Assembly: GCA_030749435.1 (NCBI GenBank)
Contig: JASMKH010000015.1
Coordinates: forward strand, 1-60,615
Reading direction: 5' to 3'
Source: Phycisphaerales bacterium
GTDB taxonomy: Bacteria > Planctomycetota > Phycisphaerae > Phycisphaerales > SM1A02
Length of the DNA: 60,615 bases
Shown: positions 23,707-32,956 of the stretch, piece after piece
Numbering within the stretch: the stretch's first letter is position 1
Layout: each line of letters starts with the position of its first letter
The notes under the pieces: generated by a model
The model's database searches: none
What the model saw: only the letters and a program-made list of their open reading frames with translations
What the model was told of the DNA's origin: nothing
Position numbers and translations under genes: made by a program

Positions 23707-24396
23707 ATGACCGCCACGCCCGAGTTCATCCCGCACCAGCCGCACATGCCGCCCGGAGGTAGTCTGGAGACCGCCGAGGCCTATCGCCGCGTCATGGCGG
23801 CCCGCAGGTCGGTCCGGCAATTCTCCACCCGACCCGTCGACTTCAGATTGATTGAGTCGATCATCGCCGCCGCTGGCGCCTCACCCAGCGGGGCCAACAA
23901 GCAGCCGTGGCGGTTTGTGGTGGTCGGAGACGCCGACACGAAGCGGAAGATACGCCTTGCGGCTGAGGAAGAGGAGCGGGCGTTCTATGAGCGGCGTGCC
24001 CCGAACGCGTGGTTGGAGGATCTGCAACCGCTGCGAACGGGTCCCGAGAAGCCATTTCTGGAGGACGCGCCCTGGCTGATCGCAGTCTTCAAACTCATGA
24101 AGGACGACCGTGCCGATTCGCCCAACGACGGCGTGTACTTCGTCAACGAATCGGTTGGCATGGCGACCGGCATGCTGTTGGCCGCGGCGCAGCATGCCGG
24201 CCTCGCGACGCTCACACACACGCCGAGCCCGATGAAGTTCCTTACCGACTTGCTCGGGCGACCCGACTACGAGCGGCCATATGTGTTGATTCCTGTAGGG
24301 TGGGCGGCGGATGACTGTGAGGTTCCCAACATTGAACGCAAGCCGCTGGACGAGATCATGACGGTGTATCAACCCGACGATGGAGATTCGGGATGA
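23707..24396 (+). CDS. Nitroreductase-family protein, iodotyrosine-deiodinase-like
   Basis: Predicted FMN-dependent oxidoreductase. The 229-residue product has RRSVRQFSTRPVD (FMN phosphate contacts), GASPSGANKQPWRF, and a C-terminal block ESVGMATGMLLAAAQHAGLATLT with LLGRPDYERPYVLIPVGW, the layout of the iodotyrosine deiodinase branch rather than NfsA/NfsB. In bacteria the physiological substrate of this branch is mostly unknown. ATG 23707 fits the family's start; an in-frame GTG at 23647 would add 20 unrelated residues, and neither has a clear Shine-Dalgarno. The end overlaps the next gene by 4 nt. Confidence 0.85.
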   Translation: MTATPEFIPHQPHMPPGGSLETAEAYRRVMAARRSVRQFSTRPVDFRLIESIIAAAGASPSGANKQPWRFVVVGDADTKRKIRLAAEEEERAFYERRAPNAWLEDLQPLRTGPEKPFLEDAPWLIAVFKLMKDDRADSPNDGVYFVNESVGMATGMLLAAAQHAGLATLTHTPSPMKFLTDLLGRPDYERPYVLIPVGWAADDCEVPNIERKPLDEIMTVYQPDDGDSG

Positions 24397-24938
24397 TTTG
24401 GTTGCATTGGGGACTGGTTGGGCTGTTCACACTGCTCGGCGCCGGATGCCTGCTCCTCATCATCATGCAATTACCCGGGACGTGGATTATTTTGACCCTC
24501 GGCGTAGGCGTCCAACTCGTCGACGTTGCATGGGTGCACGGCGATGATGCGTCCGCGGGCTGGTGGGCGCTCGGCGTAGGCCTGGTCCTGGCCATCGTGG
24601 GTGAGATTCTCGAAGCGGTTTCGGGCGCGGCGGGGGCGAAGGCTGGCGGTGGCACGAAGCGGGCCATGTGGGGGGGCTTCATCGGTGGAGTGATCGGCGC
24701 AATCCTCGGAACGCCCCTCATCCCGGTTCCGATTCTCGGGACCTTCATCGGGGCCATCGTTGGCGCCTTTGGCGGTGCGATGGTTGGCGAGATCACGGGC
24801 GCCAATGCTCGAAGTCCGGCAGGAGCCATCGCGCCTGCGACGGGTGCCGCGGCCGGCCGCGCCGTTGGAACGATCGTCAAGATGGCGACAGGTGTCGCGG
24901 TCTGGCTCGTGGTACTCGCCGGACTCCTGATTCGGTGA
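24393..24938 (+). CDS. DUF456 membrane protein
   Basis: Small inner-membrane protein of unknown function. The 181-residue product has membrane segments at about 5-27, 30-45, 58-75 and 155-178, and the glycine-rich central hairpin GGGFIGGVIGAILGTPLIPVPILGTFIG-like stretch (about 88-120) that marks DUF456. Glycine-zipper patterns suggest tight helix packing. The ATG overlaps the stop of the nitroreductase gene (ATGA), so the two form an operon. It is directly convergent with the pilB gene with no spacing at all. Confidence 0.85.
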   Translation: MIWLHWGLVGLFTLLGAGCLLLIIMQLPGTWIILTLGVGVQLVDVAWVHGDDASAGWWALGVGLVLAIVGEILEAVSGAAGAKAGGGTKRAMWGGFIGGVIGAILGTPLIPVPILGTFIGAIVGAFGGAMVGEITGANARSPAGAIAPATGAAAGRAVGTIVKMATGVAVWLVVLAGLLIR

Positions 24939-26711
24939 TCAGTCGTCGGTGGTGACGCGAAGCACCTCGGAGAGCGTGGTCTTTCCCGCTGCCATTTTGC
25001 GAAGCGCGTCTTCACGCAGCGTCGTCATGCCAGCAGCGCAGCAGTGGCTTCGCAGTTCATTGACCGAGGGATTGCCGGCGATGCGATCCCGGAGGGGATC
25101 GTCCAGCAGCAGCATCTCGTGAATGCCCAGGCGGCCGGAAAGTCCTGTTTGGCGGCAGGCATCACATCCGGTGCCTTCGGTGAGTGTGTCGATCGACATG
25201 CCATGGCGATCCAGAATGGCAGCGGCTTCCCGGCTGACTGGCTTCGGTGCAGCACAGGTGCTGCAGACTCGCCGCATGAGTCGCTGCGCCAGAATGCCGT
25301 TGACGGCACCGGCGACCAGGAACGGTTCAATGCCGATGTTGATCAGTCGCGTGACCGATGAGGGTGCGTCATTCGTATGCAGGGTCGAGAGTACCAGATG
25401 GCCCGTCAATGCAGCCTGGATGGCGATCGTCGCCGTCTCGTGGTCGCGAATCTCACCGATCATGATGACGTCCGGATCCTGGCGCAGCAGCGTGCGAAGT
25501 GATGAAGCGAATGTCAGACCGATCCGCTCGTGAGTCTGCATCTGTGTGATGCCGCGAAGTTGATACTCAACGGGATCTTCGACCGTTGACACATTCAATT
25601 GCTGCGTGTCGAGTTCCTGCATGGATGCATACAGCGTCGTAGTCTTGCCCGAACCGGTCGGACCGGTCACAAGCAGGATGCCGTGCGGCTTGGCGATCTC
25701 ATCCCGCCACGCCGCGAGTGTGTCTTCGTGGAATCCAAGGTCTTCGAGCGGGACCTGAATGGATCGATTGTCGAGCAGACGCATGACGGTCTTCTCGCCA
25801 TGCGGTGTCGGCGCCGTCGAAACCCGGAGATCGAGCGGTCGGCCGAACACTTGAAGACGGATGCGACCGTCCTGGGGCAGCCGGCGTTCGGCGATGTCAA
25901 GCGACGCCATGATCTTGATACGACTCGTCATGGATGCCAGCATCCGGCGCGGCGGATTCATCATTTCGTAGAGCACGCCGTCGATCCGGAACCGGATCTT
26001 CACGGCCGACTCCGACGGCTCGACATGGATGTCCGAGGCACCTTCTCGGACGGCGGTCTGGATGACATGGTTGACGTAGCGCACGACCGGAGACGCGCTG
26101 CCGTCATCGACTTCGTCGTCATCCTCTTCCTGAACGACCTCCACATCACCTTCGGCTGCATCTTCAAGGAGTTGCTGCACATCAAGTTCATCGGTAGTTT
26201 CGGGGACAGCGTCATCCAACAACCGGCAGATGGCGGAGGGCGTGGCGATCACCTGCTGCACGATGCGGCCACCGAGTGCCGCGCGAACTTCATCCAGCGT
26301 GCGAATGTCGAGTGCGTCGGATGTGGCGATGCAGAGCCTTCCGCCGAAGTAGATTGGGATCAGGCTGCGGGACTTGCAGAACTCAATCCCAAGCGTCCCG
26401 AGTGTCTCTTGGTCGACATCTGCGCTCGACGGATCGGTGTAGTCGAGACCCGTGCCAGACGCCAGAGTCGCCATGACCGCATGCTCGTCGGCGCCCATGT
26501 CGAGCAGTACCGCATGAAGGGGCTTGGATGGCGTCTGGATGTGGACTCGGCGTGCCGACTCGACAAGTTCGCGTGACACCAGTCCGGAGTTCGCCAGCGA
26601 AGCGCCCAGGTCGAAGGCATCTCGATCCCCCAGCGCATTTGGAGACCAGAGATCACGAGTGATCGTGGGTTGGGGCTCGGGGCGAGATGATGCCGCGTCG
26701 TGCGCCGTCAT
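24939..26711 (-). CDS. pilB: Type IV pilus/type II secretion assembly ATPase (PilB/GspE)
   Basis: Cytoplasmic hexameric motor that drives pilus or pseudopilus growth. The 590-residue product has an N-terminal MshEN-like part (residues about 30-170), then SDIHVEPSESAVKIRFRIDG, Walker A GPTGSGKTT, the Asp box, Walker B LRQDPDVIMIGEIRD, the His box TLHTND, and a zinc motif of two CxxC pairs (CSTC and CDAC). An acidic insertion EEDDDEVDDG lies before the core. The start overlaps the preceding gene by 4 nt. It is the last gene of the pilM-N-O-P-B operon. Confidence 0.93.
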   Translation of the reverse strand: MTAHDAASSRPEPQPTITRDLWSPNALGDRDAFDLGASLANSGLVSRELVESARRVHIQTPSKPLHAVLLDMGADEHAVMATLASGTGLDYTDPSSADVDQETLGTLGIEFCKSRSLIPIYFGGRLCIATSDALDIRTLDEVRAALGGRIVQQVIATPSAICRLLDDAVPETTDELDVQQLLEDAAEGDVEVVQEEDDDEVDDGSASPVVRYVNHVIQTAVREGASDIHVEPSESAVKIRFRIDGVLYEMMNPPRRMLASMTSRIKIMASLDIAERRLPQDGRIRLQVFGRPLDLRVSTAPTPHGEKTVMRLLDNRSIQVPLEDLGFHEDTLAAWRDEIAKPHGILLVTGPTGSGKTTTLYASMQELDTQQLNVSTVEDPVEYQLRGITQMQTHERIGLTFASSLRTLLRQDPDVIMIGEIRDHETATIAIQAALTGHLVLSTLHTNDAPSSVTRLINIGIEPFLVAGAVNGILAQRLMRRVCSTCAAPKPVSREAAAILDRHGMSIDTLTEGTGCDACRQTGLSGRLGIHEMLLLDDPLRDRIAGNPSVNELRSHCCAAGMTTLREDALRKMAAGKTTLSEVLRVTTDD

Positions 26712-27349
26712 GGTCTGGGAAGATCCACTGCGACGGTGAGCGACAGCGCGGTGTCCGTCGCCTCGACGACGACGCCACCCGAAGTGACCGCCTTCAGGAC
26801 GAGCGTGGTCTGCGCGTCGTACTCGACCGCCTTCTCAAGAGGCAGCGTGATACCACCGACTACGGCGAGGCTGCTCCTTCCTTGCAGCACCATCGAGACT
26901 CGCATGGAACCGATTTCCTCGCGCATCTGGAATGCGCGGGCGTTGCGAGCGTCGTCGATACTGGTTTGAGAGCGAGCGACGGGAACAACCGTCGCCCCGT
27001 CCGGAAGGATGAATGGATTGCCGCGCAGCGACTCATACGGGACCCGTTCGATCGGTGATTGAAACTGGCGGAGGACTCGAAGCGGGTCCTGACTCGATGC
27101 CAGGTCGGCAGTGTCCTTGGGCGGCGAGAGGTATGCACTGATGGCGACCTGCGCCTCAGTGCTCGCCGCCGTCTGCGCTGGGCCCCCCGAAAGCATGCGC
27201 ATGGCGGCGATCATGGCCAGCCCGCCTCCGACGACCAGAGACATGACGAGGACCCGCGTGCGGCGGTGCCGAGAGAATGGAGTCTGCACGGACTCAACTT
27301 CGGCTTCACTCCCGATGCCTCCGGCGTGGTCGACTTCAGCCCATGTCAT
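26708..27349 (-). CDS. PilP/GspC-like inner-membrane protein
   Basis: 213-residue protein with one membrane helix (about residues 31-50, VLVMSLVVGGGLAMIAAM) and a periplasmic tail containing the segment YESLRGNPFILPD and a beta-rich C-terminus (MRVSMVLQGRSSLAVVGGITL) like the HR domain of PilP or GspC, which contacts the secretin. The function is inferred mainly from its place between pilO and pilB; the sequence is divergent. Its ATG overlaps the pilO stop by 4 nt and its stop overlaps the pilB start by 4 nt. Confidence 0.65.
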   Translation of the reverse strand: MTWAEVDHAGGIGSEAEVESVQTPFSRHRRTRVLVMSLVVGGGLAMIAAMRMLSGGPAQTAASTEAQVAISAYLSPPKDTADLASSQDPLRVLRQFQSPIERVPYESLRGNPFILPDGATVVPVARSQTSIDDARNARAFQMREEIGSMRVSMVLQGRSSLAVVGGITLPLEKAVEYDAQTTLVLKAVTSGGVVVEATDTALSLTVAVDLPRP

Positions 27350-27936
27350 CGAGTGGCTCCAGCAGATGCGACTTCGGGAACCGAATCAGCGAAGTAGATA
27401 CTGAGAGTGAACTGTGTGGCAACGGATCCGGGTGGCAGTGTGTTGTCTGGTCCACGCACCTTGAGTCCTGCTTCCTGGATGGAGAGTTCGGAGAGCCTTG
27501 TGACGCGTGGCAAGGTCTCAAGCTCCAGAAGGAAGCGATAGAAGCCTTCGAACGGGCCATCCATGGCGACTTCAAGGGGGAGTTCCATGTAGACCGCCGA
27601 TGGAGCGGCGGGCTTCGTCTTGACCGAGCGGACGAGCATTCCGTTGCGATCTGCAATGTGCCAGATGTTCTCAAGCACACCTTCGACATCCCGGCGGCGT
27701 GGGAGCTGAGCCTCGACCTGTTCAACGAGTTGCGCTCCCTGCAGCAGCGCCTGCTCAAGATCGGGAATGCGCTTGGCGAGCGCGGCGACTCGGTCAAGCT
27801 GTCGCTGCCGCTGGGCGATGTCTCGCATGGCCTCGGCGATGTCGGCGTTCTGTGGGCGGAACACGGCATACCAGGCAGTCAGGGGAATCCCCAGCAAGGC
27901 AACGAAGAATGCGATCTTTCGGACGCGTCCGCTCAT
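27346..27936 (-). CDS. pilO: PilO-like pilus assembly protein
   Basis: Inner-membrane alignment subunit of the type IV pilus platform. The 196-residue product has a membrane helix (about 9-27), a coiled coil (QRQRQLDRVAALAKRIPDLEQALLQGAQ), then a ferredoxin-like periplasmic fold with VEQVEAQLPRR, MELPLEVAMDGPFEGFYRFLLELETLPRV. The start is set at ATG 27936 because it overlaps the pilN stop (ATGA) and has GGAGG about 9 nt upstream; a longer frame to 27987 exists but would overlap pilN by 55 bp. Confidence 0.82.
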   Translation of the reverse strand: MSGRVRKIAFFVALLGIPLTAWYAVFRPQNADIAEAMRDIAQRQRQLDRVAALAKRIPDLEQALLQGAQLVEQVEAQLPRRRDVEGVLENIWHIADRNGMLVRSVKTKPAAPSAVYMELPLEVAMDGPFEGFYRFLLELETLPRVTRLSELSIQEAGLKVRGPDNTLPPGSVATQFTLSIYFADSVPEVASAGATR

Positions 27937-28649
27937 CGGGTGAGACCTCCAAGAGAGGCTGTCCGAGTCGGCGTGAGGCTGCGGCAATCTGCATCCGGGC
28001 CGAGACGCGCCTTGATTCGGAACTGACGAACAGCGACGTCGTTCAAATCGATCTCCTCGGAGAACTGGAGATTGACATCTTCGAGCAGGGGATGCTCATT
28101 CAATGCTGCAAGAAAGGCCGACACATGAACATCGGTTGGGGCGAAGCCGAGCAATGATATTTCTGTCCTCCACCGTGGCGGTTCGACCCTCGGGTCTTCG
28201 GCAACTTCTGCGCTTGTTCGTCCTCTGGATGGGAGGTTGGCTGGGGCGTCAGCATCGGCGGCATGTGCCGGGGCCAGTTGATGGGCCGTGAGTTCGAACT
28301 CCAGGAGACCCAGATCGGAGGGCATCCGATTGATGAACTCGGCGAGCAGGACCGAACGCGGAAGCCGATCAATCAAACTGGCGGCCAGTTCCGCACGTTC
28401 CGCGATGCGGGCCTGGCGTTCCTCAAGCGTGGCAAGCGTGCGGACTTGATCGGCAGCTTCTTCGTAGCGGAGTGAGACCTGGTCACGAATGCCTCGAATG
28501 TGCCGCCAGTCCGCCCGAGTCACGGCAAACGCGATAGCGACGCCGCAGAGCACGATGGCGAAGAGGCCAACGGCGGCCATGTGCATTCTGCGGTCCTGGC
28601 GATGTTCGATGTACTCCTGCGGGAGGAAGTCGTCCTGGCGAGTGGTCAT
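27933..28649 (-). CDS. pilN: PilN-like pilus assembly protein
   Basis: 238-residue inner-membrane partner of PilM and PilO. It starts MTTRQDDFLPQEY, the short cytoplasmic tail that normally docks on PilM, then a membrane helix (about 23-44), a coiled coil (SLRYEEAADQVRTLATLEERQARIAER), and a PilN-type periplasmic domain (LIDRLPRSVLLAEFINRMPSDLGLLEFEL). A Pro/Ala-rich insertion of about 40 residues sits in the middle. The ATG overlaps the pilM stop and the stop overlaps the pilO start, both by 4 nt. Confidence 0.82.
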   Translation of the reverse strand: MTTRQDDFLPQEYIEHRQDRRMHMAAVGLFAIVLCGVAIAFAVTRADWRHIRGIRDQVSLRYEEAADQVRTLATLEERQARIAERAELAASLIDRLPRSVLLAEFINRMPSDLGLLEFELTAHQLAPAHAADADAPANLPSRGRTSAEVAEDPRVEPPRWRTEISLLGFAPTDVHVSAFLAALNEHPLLEDVNLQFSEEIDLNDVAVRQFRIKARLGPDADCRSLTPTRTASLGGLTR

Positions 28650-29743
28650 GAGGTGGACTCCTCATCAGCGCCGGCGGCAAGCCCGGCGGCGACGGACCAT
28701 TGCGGTCTCAATTGCCTGGCCCAATCAGAAATGCCGCTCGCTGTGCTGGTTGAGTCCCACTGGGCCAACGGGTCGCCGATCTGGGCGGGCAGATGAAGCG
28801 CCTGTGCCATAGCGCAGCATGGGGCCGCCTCAAGTGCGCCCGGGCCGGTGAAGACGATGCGTTGAATCGGGATCTCGGAGAAGAGGCCTTGATAGTGCCG
28901 CATGCATGTGCGGAGTTCTTCGCAGAGGGCTGCCGGTGCCTCATTGGCCGGGGCGCCGGCTTCCAGTCGCGGCGTGCTCGGCGACTCCTGGTTGCTTCGG
29001 CGGCTGATGGTGTCCAGAAAACCGCTCGGCCCCGCGGTGTCCGCGCTCACCGTGGCCAGCGGGGCTGCGGGCAGATCAACCCTCGCCGCCGCTGAAGTGG
29101 TCGCGGCAATGGAAATGCTCCTAGCGGCTACGAGGGAGGCGCCCTGACCAAATGCGACCGTCGTGTTGTGCCGGTCCAGTTCCACGTACATTGTGGCCAC
29201 GTCAGCGTCGGAGTCGCGGCGATTGACGTGCGAAAAGGCGCGGAGCATCATGCTTGCTGGCGTATAGATTCCAGCGATGTCGACCTTGCAGTCGTGCAAC
29301 ATGGCGACGTAGCGAAGAACCGCGTCTCGAGGCATGGCCAGGCACAGCAGCTCCCGGCAACCGCGGCCGCTCTTCCACGGGCTGGAGACGTCGATGGTGC
29401 GGACCATCGGGTCGGGGCCGATGTCGGGAAGTCTGGACTGCGCGGCAAGCGTCACGTCCTCGCCCGGCTCCAGCCGGAGGTGTGCCATGGAGACCAGGGC
29501 GGCGGGGAGTGCGATGATCATGCGGCGACCAGCCCAGGCGTCCGAGGCAGCGAGTTGATCCACGGCTGCTCTGGCTGCCGTCAGATGGGCGTCCGGATCA
29601 AAGGACTCACGCCAGTCGACATCGAGGCTCAGGGCTGCGGCGACCTCGCAGCCCGCGTCGCTGAGTTGAATAGCGTGGATTGCCGACTCCCCGAGGTCCG
29701 CCGCAATGGGCGGGGTCGTGGGGCGTCTCATTCTGAACCGCAT
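28646..29743 (-). CDS. pilM: PilM-like actin-fold pilus protein
   Basis: Cytoplasmic actin/FtsA-fold protein that anchors PilN. The 365-residue product begins with a GESAIHAIQLSDAG segment (phosphate-binding strand turn), has MIIALPAALVSMAHLRLEPGED, VDIAGIYTPASMMLRAFSHVN, and YVELDRHNTTVAFGQG. An insertion rich in Ala, Ser and Pro (about 230-275) separates the last subdomain. GGAGG lies 7 nt before ATG 29743. It is the first gene of the operon; no promoter box is obvious. Confidence 0.8.
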   Translation of the reverse strand: MRFRMRRPTTPPIAADLGESAIHAIQLSDAGCEVAAALSLDVDWRESFDPDAHLTAARAAVDQLAASDAWAGRRMIIALPAALVSMAHLRLEPGEDVTLAAQSRLPDIGPDPMVRTIDVSSPWKSGRGCRELLCLAMPRDAVLRYVAMLHDCKVDIAGIYTPASMMLRAFSHVNRRDSDADVATMYVELDRHNTTVAFGQGASLVAARSISIAATTSAAARVDLPAAPLATVSADTAGPSGFLDTISRRSNQESPSTPRLEAGAPANEAPAALCEELRTCMRHYQGLFSEIPIQRIVFTGPGALEAAPCCAMAQALHLPAQIGDPLAQWDSTSTASGISDWARQLRPQWSVAAGLAAGADEESTS

Positions 29744-29911
29744 GCGTGAACCTCCGGGCTGTCAAGTGGGGGCAGCCGCTGGAGGGGGTCGTCGGCAGGA
29801 TCGAGGTGTCGCTGAAGCGAGGGCTTGCGGCGGTGGCCGAGCCATGCGGGGCTGTGGCGGGTCGGTGGGTTGTGCGGTCTCTGCGGCCGTGCGAGCCGTT
29901 CCCCGGGCTGG

Positions 29912-30538
29912 CTAGGCGTTCAAGCGGGACAGCACCGCCGGAAGGGTTGAGGCCAGCGTCCGCAACGCTCGCTTCAAATCCCACTGCTGCGACTCCCGCT
30001 CGCCCGTTGTATTCGAGATTGATCGAATCTCGATGGCTGGAATCGACAGTCGGCGTGCAGCGTGTACGACGGCGGCGCCTTCCATCGCCTCGGCGGCGCA
30101 CCCGGTTCTCTCGGCAACAGCGTTTGCCGCGGCGTCGGTTCCCGAGCAGGTGGCCACGGTCGCGATCCGGGCCTTTGGGCAGACCGGCGAAATGAGACGA
30201 ACGAGCGCAGGGCTGCACGGCACTTCATTGCCTTCGAAGTCGCCAAGCGGCAAGCCCAGTGCGCGGACGTCCTGGCACCCGGCGGGAGTCACCACCCCCT
30301 CCTCCGAGTAGACACATGCGGTCGCTCCCACGACGTCGCCGATCGAGAGGTTCCCTCCGGGGAGTGCCCCGGCGACGCCGACGGACAGGACTGCTTCAAA
30401 TGGCCCGTGCGCCACGGCTGCGAGCGTTGTTGCTGCCGCTGCATTGGTCCGGCCGATGCCACTGACGACAATGTGAGCATCAAGACCCTGGCACGCCTCC
30501 GCTTCGCCATCAACGGCAACGACGATCAGGGTTCGCAT
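29912..30538 (-). CDS. mqnB: Futalosine hydrolase-like nucleosidase
   Basis: Predicted to release hypoxanthine from futalosine in the MqnA-E route to menaquinone. The 208-residue product has the PNP/UDP-family fold: VSVGVAGALPGGNLSIGDVV, a purine-site region with EAMEGAAVVHAA (compare MEAAA of MTA/SAH nucleosidase), and EIRSISNTTGERE followed by WDLKRAL, which is typical of MqnB. MTA/SAH nucleosidase is the main alternative. Its start overlaps the hisS stop by 13 nt, so it is co-transcribed and possibly coupled with hisS. Confidence 0.75.
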   Translation of the reverse strand: MRTLIVVAVDGEAEACQGLDAHIVVSGIGRTNAAAATTLAAVAHGPFEAVLSVGVAGALPGGNLSIGDVVGATACVYSEEGVVTPAGCQDVRALGLPLGDFEGNEVPCSPALVRLISPVCPKARIATVATCSGTDAAANAVAERTGCAAEAMEGAAVVHAARRLSIPAIEIRSISNTTGERESQQWDLKRALRTLASTLPAVLSRLNA

Positions 30539-31893
30539 GAAGGTCTTTCGGCGGCGTGCCCGGCGAGCCGTCGCTGCAACCAGGCGGCCAGGTCGCCGTG
30601 GGGGACCTTCGCCTGCTCGCCGGAACTCATGTCCTTGACCACGATGATTCCGTTGGCGAGTTCCTCTCCAAGGATTATCGCAAAGCGCGCATGGTGCCCC
30701 GATGCTTCCTTGAGTTGCTTGCCGACGTTGCGGCCCGCCTTGAATGTGTGCCGAACGTGCAGGCCTGCATCGCGAAGCGAGGTCGCCAGCGGCGTGAACA
30801 ACGCCTCGGCCTTGTCGTCGCCGCTGGAGACGATGAATACATCTGGGCGTGGGGTACCGACGCCATGTGCTGGGTCGAGGAGGCCCCGTTCCTCCAGAAG
30901 CAGCGCCAACACGACATCACCCATTCCGAATCCGCACGCTGGCATGGACGGTCCACCGAAGAGTTCGACGAGCCCGTCGTACCGTCCCCCACCGGCGATG
31001 GCGCGGAACACGCCCTCCGCGTCGTGGATCTCCCAGACGGTACCCGTGTAGTAGGCCAGTCCCCGAACGATTCCGAGGTCCCATTCGCAGAAAGGAAGCA
31101 GGCCACGCTTGTCGAGCTCGAGTGACAGTGCGGCGAGGTCCGACACAGACTCCACCGGAAGACGCTGCTGCTCAGCGATTGTGGCCGGAGGCGTGGTTGC
31201 CGGCAGGCGGCACGCAGCAATCTGGTCGAGACGCGCTACGCCCTGCGCGTCCAGGCCGATGGCGGCGGCCTGTGTGGCGAAGACATCTGGTGGTACCTTT
31301 TCACGTCGATCAACCAGTGAGAACGCATCGGCCATGCGATCGTCCACAACGCCGCAGGCTGACAACAGCCCAGCGGCGGCGCCGCGATGGCTGATGCGGA
31401 CCCGGACATCGGATGAGCCGAGTCCGAGGCCGCGAAGCGCTGCGATCGCGACTGCGATGACTTCGGCATCGGCATCGGGGCCTGGAGCGCCGAGCAGGTC
31501 GACATTCCATTGCCGATGCTCTCGAAGCCGGCCGCGTTGGGGCCGCTCTGCGCGGAAGAGATCGGGAATGGCGAACCACTTGGTGGGAAGTGGTAGTGAT
31601 CGCCCCTTTGAGGCAGCCATCCGGGCGAGCGTCGGCGTGAACTCGGGGCGTAGCGCATAGTCGGTGTCGCCGCCCGAGCGTTGGAACGAGAACAGTTCAC
31701 TGACGATGCCTTCGCCGCTCTTGATCTTGAAGAGATCGAGGTGTTCGAAGGTGGGGCCGCCGATTTCCTCGAATCCGTGCCTGACAGCGGCGCTTCGCCA
31801 GGCCCGTTCGAGATGCTGCCGGATGGCCATGTCTTCCGGAAAGAAGTCACGCATGCCCTTTGGAGCCTGTAAGACGTGTTTGGAGGCCGCCAT
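30526..31893 (-). CDS. hisS: Histidyl-tRNA synthetase
   Basis: Class II synthetase that charges tRNA-His. The 455-residue product starts MAASKHVLQAPKGMRDF, then motif 1, LRPEFTPTLARM, motif 2 FRAERPQRGRLREHRQWNVD, the histidine-binding RGLAYYTGTVWE, GGGRYDGLVELFGG, and a C-terminal anticodon-binding domain (HTFKAGRNVGKQLKEAS). ATG 31893 is chosen since KGMRDF should lie near the N-terminus and TAGCCT lies 8 nt upstream; the longer frame to 31977 adds 28 non-conserved residues. mqnB follows in the same operon. Confidence 0.95.
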   Translation of the reverse strand: MAASKHVLQAPKGMRDFFPEDMAIRQHLERAWRSAAVRHGFEEIGGPTFEHLDLFKIKSGEGIVSELFSFQRSGGDTDYALRPEFTPTLARMAASKGRSLPLPTKWFAIPDLFRAERPQRGRLREHRQWNVDLLGAPGPDADAEVIAVAIAALRGLGLGSSDVRVRISHRGAAAGLLSACGVVDDRMADAFSLVDRREKVPPDVFATQAAAIGLDAQGVARLDQIAACRLPATTPPATIAEQQRLPVESVSDLAALSLELDKRGLLPFCEWDLGIVRGLAYYTGTVWEIHDAEGVFRAIAGGGRYDGLVELFGGPSMPACGFGMGDVVLALLLEERGLLDPAHGVGTPRPDVFIVSSGDDKAEALFTPLATSLRDAGLHVRHTFKAGRNVGKQLKEASGHHARFAIILGEELANGIIVVKDMSSGEQAKVPHGDLAAWLQRRLAGHAAERPSCEP

Positions 31894-31901
31894 GGGCGGG
31901 G

Positions 31902-31907
31902 AGGCTA
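31902..31907 (-). promoter_or_regulatory. -10 box TAGCCT of hisS
   Basis: TAGCCT on the minus strand ends 8 nt before ATG 31893, with no Shine-Dalgarno between. Confidence 0.4.
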
Positions 31908-32048
31908 CCACATGGTTGGGAGGGCTGAGACTGAGGGGGCCGAGGTGGGAATCCGCATCGCTGGCTTGACGCGCCACGGTCCAGACCGAACCATGGGACC
32001 GCGGCGGTATCGATGTGAGGCAGCCGGTGAACCGAGGAGCGTTCTGCA

Positions 32049-32759
32049 GTGGACGGGACCGTCATACTGCTTCATGGATTGGGGCGGACGAGCAGGTCCA
32101 TGGCGCGGCTGGAGCGGCACATCGCCGCGGCCGGATGGGAGACGCGAAACGTCGACTATGAATCTCGCCGCGTGTCCGTGCGGGACGCGGCCGAGAGCGT
32201 GTCAACGCAGCTCGGCGACCTTCGCGTGGAGCAGCCACTCATTGCCGTGACCCACTCATTGGGTGGGATCATCCTTCGGGCCCTGCGATCGCGATTCAAC
32301 TGGCAGGGGTGCGCCATGATGGCGCCGCCGAATCATGGAAGCGAAATGGCCTCCTGGACGTCGGGCATCGCCCCGATTCGGTGGCTGATGGGGCCTGCCC
32401 TGATCGAACTTGGATCAGAACCGTCCTGGCCGAGCCCTCCGAAACCATGCGGCATCATCGTCGGAACGGCCAAGGCCACCTTGGACAATCCCCCCTCCTG
32501 GCTGGGCTGGATTCGAGGGGTCTTTGACCAGGATGAAGTGCATGACGGGACAGTCTCCTTGCGGGAGGCTGTGCATGCAGGCGCCACGGATGTGGCGATG
32601 GTGGAAGCTTCGCACACACGAATCATGGATCACGCTGACACAGTGGCGCTGGTGCTCAAGTTTCTGGAGACCGGCGGGTTCGGGACTGCCGGGATGGATC
32701 CTGCCGAGGTCGAGATGCGATCCGTGGCCGATGCCATCGGGATCGCGGGTGATGGATAG
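32049..32759 (+). CDS. Alpha/beta hydrolase, lipase-like
   Basis: 236-residue hydrolase without a signal peptide. It opens with VILLHGLGRTSRSM (oxyanion-hole strand), has the nucleophile elbow THSLGG with Ser70, then NHGSEMASW, and a likely Asp166 (HDGTVSL) and His189 (EASHTR) completing the triad. The layout is like small PGAP1/LipA-type lipases that act on acyl esters, but the substrate is not known. GTG 32049 has GAGGAG about 9 nt upstream. It is single and convergent with the large dockerin-like gene, separated by a strong hairpin. Confidence 0.85.
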   Translation: MDGTVILLHGLGRTSRSMARLERHIAAAGWETRNVDYESRRVSVRDAAESVSTQLGDLRVEQPLIAVTHSLGGIILRALRSRFNWQGCAMMAPPNHGSEMASWTSGIAPIRWLMGPALIELGSEPSWPSPPKPCGIIVGTAKATLDNPPSWLGWIRGVFDQDEVHDGTVSLREAVHAGATDVAMVEASHTRIMDHADTVALVLKFLETGGFGTAGMDPAEVEMRSVADAIGIAGDG

Positions 32760-32894
32760 TCTCGCCGGGTCGCTGCGATCACCCTGACGGTGTCATCCTC
32801 AACGCGGGCATGCTGCAGCGAACCGATCGATGCCGTCACGGCCCTTCCTCTTTCATCCCGCCTGGCGCTGGCCTGCACTGCCACCTGAATGCAA

Positions 32895-32924
32895 CAGGGC
32901 GGGTGGCCGAAGCCACCCGCCCTG
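32895..32924. terminator. Bidirectional terminator hairpin
   Basis: CAGGGCGGGTGGC (32895-32907) pairs perfectly over 13 bp with GCCACCCGCCCTG (32912-32924) around CGAA. It lies between the ends of two convergent genes and has no T run on either side. Confidence 0.75.
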
Positions 32925-32956
32925 GGTGAGATCAGGATCGCTGCGAGATCAGAGGA

